A DNA stretch of 64,000 bases. It comes from Periconia sp. R9002 (lineage: Eukaryota > Ascomycota > Dothideomycetes > Pleosporales > Periconiaceae). The DNA is taken from the NCBI GenBank assembly GCA_023627715.1, contig JAMAHW010000061.1:124001-188000 (forward strand). The letters run 5' to 3'. The notes below the pieces were generated by a model. That model was not told where the DNA came from. It was given only the letters and a program-made list of their open reading frames with translations, and ran no database searches. Positions 11,487 to 22,005 of this stretch are shown here, in pieces. Numbering within the stretch: the stretch's first letter is position 1; every line of letters starts with the position of its first letter. Position numbers and translations under genes: made by a program.

Positions 11487-12488
11487 TGTAAATGAAGGGG
11501 GAGGGGGAGAAGTAGAACAGAACAACAGTTTTCTGTTGCCAATCGCAAAAACTAACTCAGGCGCTCAGCTCTTAGCTACAACACGGTTTTACGTTGGAAA
11601 CCTGCATACACGTACTAGGGTAGCCCACAAACATTTTTGTTGTAAATAACATTACTGTTGATGCAATAAGACTTCGTTCGACAATCAATTTTTCGTTCTT
11701 TATAACTGGGGGTGATGATTTAGCCCATCTAGGTTGCTATGATTCATATACCCTCTCAAATAAATTCCCCCCAATTGGTCGGCACATGGCCAGGCCAAAT
11801 CCAAGTACAATGACCCAAGTCGCAGATCCATACTCTCTATGCAAATCTGTTCACATTGCCGAGTAAAATAGACAATCTTCTTCCATATCAATAAGAGATC
11901 ATCGAAGATTTGCACGTGTAAGACAAGAGAACAAGGAAGCGCCTGATTCTTTTTTTGTGGAGGACACCCCAGGTCTGCTACCCACATCCTCCGCACAAGT
12001 TGACCATTGAGGCCGGCAGCACGTTTCAAATTCTAGGCATTGATATTTGCCATTAACCATCGGTGGCGAAGAACGAAATAGATAGGTGCGTAGCGCAATG
12101 TTGGTTTCTATAGTATTCATTGTGGAACTCACGCACAATTGATGGGAATGGGGCCCGTAGAGTCTCACGCGAATTGATGACGATAGAGCAGGGTAGCGGA
12201 AAAGTGTTTATTTTTTTTGATCTACGTCTCAATAAATTGTGCAATTCCTATCCCCAACTCTGAATTTACTTTACTTGGTCGTTGAAACTTCCCTGGGAAT
12301 TCTTGATCACGTGGGTTGGTTCCATGTTCGCGTGTGCTTGGCATTGTCGCAGCGCGTCGAATCGGGCAATGATGACGCGCACCCCCTCGTCAGCATTCGC
12401 AAGCTTCCCCCCATTAAAAACCTACAACATTTCCATTGCATCCCCCTATTATCTTCTAATCGTCCAATTCCTCTCATTTGCAATCACA
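11487..12488. other. intergenic, no gene seen
   Basis: About 1 kb between two + strand genes. Several overlapping short minus-strand frames exist, but none has domain features or splice partners. The last part is the leader of the gene at 12489. Confidence 0.5.
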
Positions 12489-13724
12489 ATGCCCCCAAAA
12501 AAGAAACAGAACACCGGGGAGGCTTCCAAAGCTTCCAGTAGCCATCAGAATGAGGTCGATCAAGAGAACGAACATGATTTGCACCACAGGAACCTAGTGA
12601 CTCCAGTTCAACAGCACGCGACGTCCGTATGCCATTTACTGAAAGCAGAAGTGCAACCTAACTGATGGATTCAGGAGACGAAGATTCCGGAGCATGAATA
12701 TATCTGTATTCCCCGCCCACTCTACGACTTCTTGGCCGAAAACAGTGCTCGTAAGGGCGATTCCATGCTTGACTTCGACGAAGTGTACGACGAGTACGCA
12801 AATGCCATAGATGAAGGGTCTATGGAAGGTTTCCCTCCAGCCAAAGATCACCCTGGCTGGAAGTGGGTCATTATGTGGGATTCTTGTCAGAGCTGGTCCG
12901 ACTATAGGAGGCGTGCGCAATATTGCAATCCTGACAACTTTAATATGTACATATACAAGCACTTCAACGCATATGGATAGATTGAACTCGTCCAAAACAT
13001 GGTGAGCAAAATGTCCGACACTGCGGAGCACAGAAACTAATTAGGTCCAGCTTCTTGACTTTGATGCAGCGCTCAAAAAGAAGAGCGATGATGCCTTGAA
13101 CTCCACATGGGCAAAGTTGGTTACGCTCGCCAATTGGCTTTATAACGAAGAAAGTGCTTTCGTCAGTAGGTATTTCTTCCCGATACATGGTCGATGTACT
13201 GACGCAGCGTAGCGGCCGACGACGGAGAAGGGGTGGTGAGATTGTGCAGCTTGATTGGAAATGCACTCCTTCGTGCACTCGCCGCGATTGACCATGCTGG
13301 AGAGCTCAAAGCCGACTCTTCCTTCCTAGACATCCCCATTGTGATTTCCTCGATGCTTCATTGGAGTTTTGGTCTGGACGACTATAGCATAGATGAGGGT
13401 CAGGAATGGCGTAACAGCGCCATCACCTATTTCCAGAAAGGCCAATTTGATCCTAGTAAAGGAATGATTGGTACCGAACAGCTGCTTCAGAAGGCAAAAG
13501 CTACCGACGTGAGACTGCTTCCCCCTCCGAGTGACAAGGATCCCTGGAAGTGGAACCAGAATTTCACAGCTTACAAGCGAAGTCATGGAAAGATTGGTGG
13601 GAGAAAATACGAAATCACAAAAATGACACGCAAGGAGAGAGCTGGCCACGCTTTCGATGGAAAGGATCCATTGCAGAACATTCCCGAGAAGAGCTTGAAG
13701 GAGGATGAGCTCAATATTTCATAA
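12489..13724 (+). pseudogene. unknown fungal protein with one in-frame TAG
   Basis: Exons 12489-12626, 12675-13001, 13045-13165 and 13213-13724 join with good GT-AG sites and keep one frame for 366 codons, except for a TAG at 12978-12980 (codon 148). The residues on both sides (HFNAYG before, IELVQNM after) look coding, and the next intron donor ATG|GTGAGC is in phase after the stop, so the break seems to be a point mutation rather than a missed intron. No branch or acceptor combination I tried removes the TAG in frame. The protein begins with a basic MPPKKKQN stretch, has an acidic, aromatic-rich centre and a hydrophilic end; I recognise no family. If the stop is real, the product is 147 aa; if it is a sequence error or read through, 365 aa. 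Confidence 0.6.
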
Positions 13725-15961
13725 ACAGCGACAGAGCAGCAACGCTACTGATCACATACGATATATGCGCGAGTCCACAGAGGCAAATCATAATGGGCAC
13801 AGAAATTGGAATTTGAATAGCGCAGTTCGTTGCTTTGGTCTGTTTGTCTTTCCTGCAATCCCAGTTAGGGCTACGTTTATAATAAATGTCTTTTCTGCCC
13901 CACGTAGTAACGCGATGAACTAGCATGTGTAAAATGTAGATTCTATCACCAAAAACAACTTAAGAAAAACGTGTGGTTCACGCTAGCTCATCTACCGACT
14001 GCGGACGTAAGTGTTTATGTATGTGGCGCTTGCGTCGAGGGGGATATGACTCTACACGATTACGCGGGGTAGCAAAGTGAATTGAGCAGGCCACAGCGGT
14101 AGAAACGTTTGTGGGGGTGTTTAAGGTTGGGGATCCGCTTGTGAAGACGTGAAGAGTGGATGGGAAGTTTGGACGAAGGTAGGACAGCGGAAGTTTTATT
14201 CTGGACTATTGGATGGTGTTGATGATAGAGAGGTACCTAGCTGTTACACACATTTTTCCCCCGTTAATAACGTTGGACGTAAACTAAATCGATGTGTGCA
14301 CGGCCACAGTCAGTACGTTTTTGTGAATCCTCACCGGCGTCGATACCACAAGCAACCACGTTGCTATGGGACGATATAGAAACAACTAGAAGCGGGGACT
14401 GAGACGTTGGTGAGCCAGCGGTGAATTTTGTTCAGCTGGTTAGTTTGTTGGTTTGGTGTGATGTGCTGTTGGATTAAACTTCTATGCGTAGGTGGTGTGC
14501 TTTGTGAAGTCAAATGAGTGGGGGAAAACTCAAAGTGCTTCATGAATGATCCCGCTAGTATCTCGAGCAAAACCATTCTCTCGGTCGTCAGATACCTGTT
14601 TTTCTTTCCTTTCCCACTCGGTTCTTCTCTTTCTCTATGTAAACGAGATTCTAAGCATTATGTTTCCTGCTCTGACATTGTTGATAATGGTGGAAAAGTT
14701 TGTTGGGGCCTCAATCTCTAGGCTTCTAGCTCAACGGATACTCACGGTTGTCATTGATCTATCCATATATGCATGGGTTACGTTTTGATGATGTACATAC
14801 TACAGAGACACTTTGATAGTCGCGCTTCGATAGGCCTGCAGGACGTTGCGGAAACGGCGTTCCTTCAACATCGGGGTTTCTATTGGCCTGTAAGATGATC
14901 GGCATGATACTACTCGATCTTGGATCCAAAACCCCTAGACGATGGTATGCGCACAATGAACCCAACTAGTTTCGTAGGGATCTTTGCGCGGTGCTGCATC
15001 GCTCATCATTGTCGGACTGAAAGAATGGCACTACACAGAAGCGCAATCATTGGAGTGCATTCCCGCGTGCTTGCGATAAAAGAAGATGACCTCGATTGGT
15101 GAATAGAGAATGCCTTACAGCGTCGGTCCGAGTACCTTGAGTCCAAGATTCAATGATTTGAATTATTTTTGCCTCCAGATATCTACGGTAGGTATTCAGA
15201 GCCACAACACATGCGGACCCTGCCTGAGGCTGAAGACGCTCCCCCCACTCTCCGAAAGGTTACCCGTGCGGGGAGCTTGTCAAACACGAGATACACCAAT
15301 CATACCATGTGAATCTAGCCCTCCGGCTCCACTCGAATTCCGCGTGTTCATCCTTCCTATGGTACGGAGCCACCCGCAACCTTGTTCTCGTTAGTATCAC
15401 TAATAGTTATACATTGATCTCGCCAAGATTTCCACGAGGCGCTGTCTCTCAGTCAACCACCCAACGCAAATGTGGTTCCACACGCTGTTCCGAGAATTGT
15501 GTGGTGATTGTGTCGCACCAACCAAGGGAGAAACCGATAAGAACCCATGTGTTTTCTGGTTGTGCAGGGTGCCAACACTATTAGAGGGACATCCATTCGG
15601 GCTGGGTCCAGGATCCAAAGCCAAAGAGGAACCGTAGAGACACCGGGGAGCATAACGATTCTGTGCCCAGACGAGATTCTCATGGGGAGCTTGCATCAGC
15701 TACTACCATCCAGAAACGCACGAGTATCTATCCAATCACAGTTAACCATATGTTCTCTGTCCGTTTACTCCAGTTCGCAAAATTGATTTCTTGCACAAAG
15801 TTAACCTCAAAGGTCCGGGCCGATGCTAACTTCTGTATAAATATCCGTCAAGTCGTCCCGGCACAGAAACAATCCGTGTTCTTGTTCTTCTTCTCGTGTT
15901 TGTCAACGCATTTGCCTTCATAAAATAGAAGCCTATCGAACAACACTGTTGACTTAACAAG
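13725..15961. other. 2.2-kb intergenic stretch, no gene seen
   Basis: Only short overlapping frames on both strands, none with domain motifs. The last 130 bases are the MFS gene promoter with a TATA box at 15836. No repeats with clear terminal structure were found by eye. Confidence 0.5.
15836..15844 (+). promoter_or_regulatory. TATA box (TATAAATAT)
   Basis: TATAAATAT lies 126 bases upstream of the MFS transporter ATG at 15962. Confidence 0.6.
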
Positions 15962-17665
15962 ATGGCTGTTTATCCAGAAAACACCGTGATACCAGGGACG
16001 GAGTTAGTCCACGGCGATGGCAAGGAGAAGAAGGACTTGCTCCCTCATCCGTCTACAGATCCCTCTGACCCATTGAATTGGTCCGGAGCATGGAAACGTA
16101 AGTGCATTCCTCTTAGAATCAGAGAAAATCTATTCTAACAAGACAAAGTAACAACAATGGCAAGCCAGTGGCTATTCGCCTGGATAGCTGTCACAGGCGC
16201 TCTTTCCCTCGCACCTATGTTTCCGCTCATCGGAAAAGAGTTCCATCTCACCAACAACCAACTCTCAATGCTCACGGGCATCACCGTCATCACTCTCGGA
16301 TTCGCCAACTTCATCATCGTCCCATTGAGCAACATCTTTGGTCGCCGCGCTGTCAGTCTCGTCTTTTCTATTCTGATCACACTCACGTGTATCTGGCAGG
16401 CGTTGGCGACGTCGCACCAAAGCCTGTTGGCAGCCCGCGCAATGAACGGTCTCGTGTGCGCGACGAGCGAGACGATTCCCGTTCAAGTGATTGCCGATGT
16501 GTTCTTCCTGCATGAGCGCGGCTTGTGGACCGGTGTTTATTTGTAAGTCGGGTATCATATCCGGACATGTAGCAACTCTAATAAGTCTTGCAGTGCCGGA
16601 TACTTTGCAGGCGCCTTCCTCGGTCCAGTCATGGCGGGCTCGATTGGTGGCCATCACGGCTGGCGATCCTTTTGGTGGCTTGAAACCGCACTGTCGGCTT
16701 TCTCCATCCTACTCATTGCCCTTACTTTCCCGGAAACGAAATACCACCGCCGCAGTGGCTCATCTACTCGCGGGGACACCACTCCCGTCTCACAAGAAGG
16801 AAATGAAATTGTTCAGGAGACAACAGTTGAGAAAGAGACCGTCACTCAGGACGCCGTATCCGACAACAGCGAAACCGCACCTGTCGGGCTTGGCCGTCCA
16901 TCCCGCCATCAGTTCATGCCGATCTGCAAACCAGACTCACACTGGAAGATGTTTGTGATCCGCGACATCTGGACGCCGGTCAAAGTCTTTTTCAACCCCA
17001 TCATCCTGTGGGCCGGACTCATGCTTGCAGGCCCCGCCGACTTGGTGCTCTTCTTCAACATGACCGAATCCGCCGTCTTCGCCGCACCACCATATCTCTT
17101 CACACCCCCGCAAGTCGGGTACACGAATTTCGCTTTCGTTATCGGCGCCCTGCTTGGTGTTGTTACCGCGGGTCCGCTCTCGGATTGGATCGCTGCGCGC
17201 GCTACGCGCAAGAACAATGGTATCCGCGAGGCTGAATTCCGTCTTCTCGCTATCATCCCATATATGCTTCCTACCATTCTAGCATTGATACTCGGCGGCG
17301 TTGGATATCAGCAGAAATGGGGATGGGGCCACATTGTCGTCTGGGGCTACGGTCTCGCCGGTCTCTCCATCACTACCGTGCCTACCATCGCCATCGCATA
17401 TGCGATCGACTCGTACAAACCCATCTCTGGAGAGATTATGGTGGTTGCTACCGTGTGCAAGAATTTCATTGGGTTCTCGTATAGTTACTGGATTTTCGAC
17501 CTTGGTTTGGCGAGTAAGGATGGTTGGATCACACCTGCGATGATCATTTTTGCTTGCACAATCGGCCCTGCGCTCTTTGGCATTCCTTTGTATTTTGGTT
17601 TGGGTAAGAAGATTAGGTATTGGTCGAGGAACTCGGATGTGCATCGCATGGAGGAGAACATTTGA
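15962..17665 (+). CDS. MFS transporter, drug:H+ antiporter-like (DHA1 type)
   Basis: Exons 15962-16097, 16143-16542, 16594-17665; 1608 nt, 535 aa. It begins with the soluble tail SDPLNWSGAWK typical of fungal DHA1 exporters (D-P-x-N-W), then about 12 hydrophobic helices. MFS motif A-like residues occur in the loop after helix 2 (PLSNIFGRR), and GYFAGAFLGPVMAG resembles the motif C antiporter region of helix 5. A long charged cytosolic loop (about residues 210-275) separates the two halves. Proteins of this group move small toxic or metabolic compounds across the plasma membrane with protons; the substrate is not predictable. It is the first of four + strand genes in a row. Confidence 0.9.
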
Positions 17666-18494
17666 GATCGCATACACTCTCCTTGCATTTGCATCTCAGG
17701 TGGAAGTTCTCTCCCTTCGGGATATTTGTACGGTTTACATAGGACATAGAAGACTGCCAATCCCTAGTTCAACTGGAATCATGAACAACTCCGGATTCTC
17801 ATTGTTATTACGTGGATGCCAAATTAGATTAGCAGTTCTCCTATAGAGGTAACACGTGGGTGAATGGGTGTACTAGTTGCGCTACATCCGATATTGATTC
17901 GCCCTCCCCCAATCAACATCGAATGCATATCGACAAGGATTATGTCAACAAGAAAGCGATGTCGAACTAGATCGGCGAAAGCAGTTTCATCCATGTCCCA
18001 TATGCCAGATCACCTCTGATAGCCCACTTTCACTTAGTAGCAACCAATCATATGCCTCCATGGACAATCACGACAAAACGCGCCTCAATGACGGTGATAT
18101 AGCGTGCTATTCGCAGCGGGGAAAGACAGAAAGGCAGCTCGCGTATGTTTTTTCGACTACAAGGATGTAAACTATTTGGTTTTCATGATTCGGAGGTTTC
18201 ACGTTTGTTCGTCCAAGGACGAACCAATCGTTGATTGATTGGCGGTGAGGCGGGATCAGTAGCGCTGTCGAACAAACAAACAAACAAATAGAAAAATAGG
18301 GGATAACGCCATATAATAGATGCGATGCGCCAAGACGTATGTTTGATCTGTTGGCTCGCGGTCCGTCCCCTTGAAGATCTTCGTATAAAACTTCTCCGGT
18401 TGCCTCGACATCGCTCTCTGTTCCCTTACTCACCGTACCCGAAATTCTGATATCAAAAGAATCATCCGAGTTCAAATCACCAGTGATCATCAAG
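17666..18494. other. intergenic, no gene seen
   Basis: 829 bases between MFS and GPR1/FUN34/YaaH genes. A short ACAA microsatellite is at about 18270-18290. The rest holds no convincing frame. Confidence 0.5.
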
Positions 18495-19517
18495 ATGTCA
18501 GGTACATCTATCAAGGATAAAATTGTCGAAACGCCAACTGGGCAGTCTTTCTCAAACTATAACGATGTTGAGAAACAACCCGCGAACACCGCAGTTCACG
18601 GCACACCCACGGTTGCAGCAGCACCTCCAAAAACCCTGGGAGCTGGGGTAAGTTATCGCATCTCCTCGATCATGCCCAACGCAGTAACCAGAGGACTGAC
18701 GTATGTATAGACTGCGCTCGCAATCGGAGTCTTTGGAACAACTTTGACTACCCTCTCCCTCAGCTTGATGGAATGGCGAGGCGTGACAACCACGAACGTC
18801 TACGTCGCCAACTTCTTCTTCGCCGCAGCGTTCGGACTTGTGATCACGGCGCAGTGGGAACTTTCTGTCGGCAACGGGTTCGCGTATACGGTTTTCAGCG
18901 CTTTCGGTGAGTTGTTTCGAGTTCTTTTGGCAATGTGGATGGATGGGGGTTGGATCATACGTAATTTTTCACAATGCTAATCAAATGAAAAGGACTATTC
19001 TACGCTGGCTATGCTGCTATCCTCACCCCTTCTTTTGGGATTCAGGCGGCGTATGGAGACGACACGGTGCAATTGAACAATGCGCTTGGGTTTTTCATGA
19101 TATGTAAGTCGCATTTATCGGCCCTGTTTTGTGCGAGGAGAAAGAAGGCATTGATAACAGTGCGACAGTGTGGACCGTATTTGTTCTTACCTTCCTCATC
19201 GCGTCACTGCCCACGAACCTCGTCTACATCGCAATCTTCTTTACCGTGGACCTGGGCTTTCTGTTTGTCGCTTCTAGTTACTTTGCAGAGGCAGATGGGC
19301 ACCACGAGTCTGCTGTGGGATTGAAGAAGGCAGGTGGAGTGTTCTGCTTCATTGCTGGGTTGGTCGGATGGTAAGATCTCATAAATCGCGGCACTAATAT
19401 GAAACTGACATGTTGACAAGGTACCTCACATTCCATCTGCTCCTCAAAGACTCGATCGTCGAGCTCCCACTTGGCGACACTTCGCGATACTTTGCGAAAA
19501 CTCGCAAGCGTGATTAA
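18495..19517 (+). CDS. GPR1/FUN34/YaaH-family membrane protein
   Basis: Exons 18495-18647, 18711-18906, 18993-19103, 19169-19370, 19421-19517; 759 nt, 252 aa. After a 50-residue hydrophilic N-terminus there are six hydrophobic helices. VGNGFAYTVFSAFGLFYAGYA corresponds to the conserved G-N-x-F-x-x-x-x-F-x-x-Y/F-G-x-F-W/Y segment of acetate/succinate carriers, and TPSFGIQAAYG follows as in fungal members. The family (yeast Ady2/Ato, Aspergillus AcpA) transports or senses acetate at the plasma membrane. The N-terminal NPAPLGL signature of classic members is not present in this copy; the position reads TALAIGVFGTTLTTLSLSL. So the family call is good but an acetate substrate is uncertain. Confidence 0.85.
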
Positions 19518-19937
19518 AGTTCCATCATCCGCTGGGCCGGGCTTGCGTGGCTATGGCTATTGGAGAGCGGGGATGGAAAATCAAAGAAATACGAAACATC
19601 GTTTGATGATGTGATTGGAATGGGCAGTTGTGAAGTGCGTGGTTTGCAGAGAATGTGGAGGTGCTAGGTGGGGATGGCTAATCACGCTCTTTAGCTCTGT
19701 CATTGCGACATCAAGCCGAGTTGCAATAGCTGACCACTCAACTTTGGTATTGATAGTAACTGAGATCTGCGCCCGATAGCACGCCATTATGGAGCTCGAT
19801 GATTTGCGCTGGGGTCATGCGAGTCGTGTTATTGTTGAGTGGTTTCTATGCGTGTACATAAATTCAATCATGACTTGATACTTTAATTGCCGCTTTCACA
19901 ACATAGTTCAATTCGTACCACGTTGAAGATATACACA
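19518..19937. other. short intergenic, no gene seen
   Basis: 420 bases between two co-directional genes; promoter of the flavin monooxygenase gene. No clear TATA or repeat. Confidence 0.5.
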
Positions 19938-21428
19938 ATGACCGACAGCTCACAAACCAACGGAACGTCAGTGTCTTCCCGTAAGTCAGACTGTCGCACC
20001 TTCGCCATGTACCCAATTTTAATGTACAAGCTGACCAGCAATTCCAGGAGACCCTGCTGTGTATCAAGAATATGCCTCCAAATGGTCAAGCTTGCCGCAA
20101 GATGAGGCCGGGTGGCTGAAGCGCGCTCAGGAAGTCGCAGATGTACTCTCAGTAGACGCGGTACAGCGCGATCAAGAAAATAAATCTCCTCTTGCCGAGG
20201 TGGCACTGCTTAAGCATTCTGGCTTGTTGAAAGTCCTAGGTCCGAAAAAATACGGAGGAGGCGAGCAGCCATGGAGCGTTGGCTACAAAGCGATCCGAAA
20301 GGTGGCCGAAGCAGACGGGTATGATTAGAAGACATCATGGTTTTGAATTCAGCATTCTAAGACAGATCGATAGGTCCATTGGTATGCTTCTAGGCTACCA
20401 TCTTCTCTGGTCCACCACTGCAAATGTCGTCGGCTCACCAGAGCAAGCCGAGCGATACCAGAAACTCATCATAGAGAACAACTACTTCATCGGCGGCGCG
20501 GTAAATCCACGCGATAGCGATCTCAAGATCCAATCATCCGGCGACAAAATTATCTTCAATGGTTTCAAGCATTTCAACACCGGCGGAGTGGTGTCGGACC
20601 TGACTGTTCTCGAAGGCGTTTTAGAAGGCACAGAAGACCACATCTTCGCATTTGCCGAGACACGCCAACCAGGCATTACATTCGCGCACAATTGGAATAA
20701 CATCGGGCTGCGACTTACCGAGTCTGGAAGCGTGAAGATTGAAAACGTCGAAGTTTCGTGGAAGGATGCGTTGGGATGGCATCCTGAATCTAAGAAACCT
20801 GATCCAGCGGTCCTCAAGATTCCGTTTGCCTCACTACTCCTTCCTACTATCCAGTTGGTGTTTAGCAATTTTTACCTGGGAATTGCCCTCGGGGCACTCG
20901 ACTATGCGTCGAAATACACCGTCAAAAACACACGAGCTTGGCCCTTCGGAGGCGATGTAAGTACCAACAAGACAAATCCACTCAAAAGAGACAAAAAGCT
21001 CACACATAGCGAAGAATAAGGACCGAGCAACCGACGAATTCTACATCCTCTCGACCTACGGGAACTATCACGCACATCTCCGCGCAGCCGTCGCCCTCGC
21101 CGATCGCTCCGGGCTAGAAATCAACACCATCTACTCCACTTACTCTGGCGACACTGCCACCCGGGCGAAGCTCACTGCGCAGGAGCGCGGAGAGGTCGCA
21201 GAATGGGTGGCCAGTACCAAAGTCGTGACGACCGACACGGGCCTGCGCGTCACGGCTGGAGTGTTTGAAGTCACCGGTTCCAAAGCGACGAGCTCAAAAG
21301 TAGGACTAGATCGATTTTTCAGGGATGTGAGGACGCATACGCTGCATGATCCTGTTGCGTATAAGAATCGTGAGTTGGGAAGGTTTCAGTTGCTGGGAGA
21401 GGTCCCGGAACCCACCTGGTATACGTGA
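19938..21428 (+). CDS. SfnB/DszC-like flavin-dependent monooxygenase (acyl-CoA dehydrogenase fold)
   Basis: Exons 19938-19980, 20048-20318, 20374-20956, 21021-21428; 1305 nt, 434 aa, the usual length. Family landmarks: LLKHSGLLKVLGPKKYGG near the N-terminus, KVAEADGSIGMLLGYHLLW (junction of exons 2 and 3), IGGAVNPRDSD, FNGFKHFNTGGVVSD in the beta domain, and the terminal ELGRFQLLGEVPEPTWYT typical of sulfur-acquisition oxidoreductases. These enzymes use reduced flavin (FMNH2) and O2 to oxidise organosulfur compounds (dibenzothiophene, dimethyl sulfone pathway); other substrates are possible in fungi. It lies directly after two membrane-transport genes on the same strand, which would suit uptake plus oxidation of a small substrate, but that link is inference. 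Confidence 0.88.
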
Positions 21429-22005
21429 GGTGGAGCATCAGAGATTCCTATCATTATATCAGAATAAATCAGGTGATCTGGGACTGGTCATGTATCCTGA
21501 AGTCCTCTCCCTTCTTTTTAAATGTAGTGAGTTTATGTGTATGGTAGTTTTCGTTTAGGCTTAGAGTGGTATTGATTCAACCTATCATCTCTTCTCGGTT
21601 GCGTAATGTGCGGTCGCGAAGATATAAATTACAATTATTACACACGTGATGATTCGATTTCTCCAAAAAGTCCTCATCTATCGCTTTCAATGTTGTCAGC
21701 CCTCAGACCATACCTGCCTGTCAAAGTGATTTGACTGTGTCTTGATTAAGGAACGCCACTGCCGCATGTTCCCCACAACTACCAGCCCATATCTTTCTCC
21801 TAGGTTACGGCTACTGGGCACTCCTCGAATACCCCTCCAAGCCGTTATAGCGCGTAAATACCCTCACCAAAATTATATCACACTGTATATCTCCTTTCTG
21901 ATTAAACTTAAGTGAACTACCTACCAGCGTATTGGAGTCAGCCCTTTCAGATAGCGTTCACGGCAGGACAGCTACCTCGTCAAGTGCGCAATTTGGAAGC
22001 AGACG
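21429..22005. other. intergenic, no gene seen
   Basis: 577 bases: 3' flank of the monooxygenase and promoter of the HET gene. AT-rich, no convincing frame. Confidence 0.5.
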
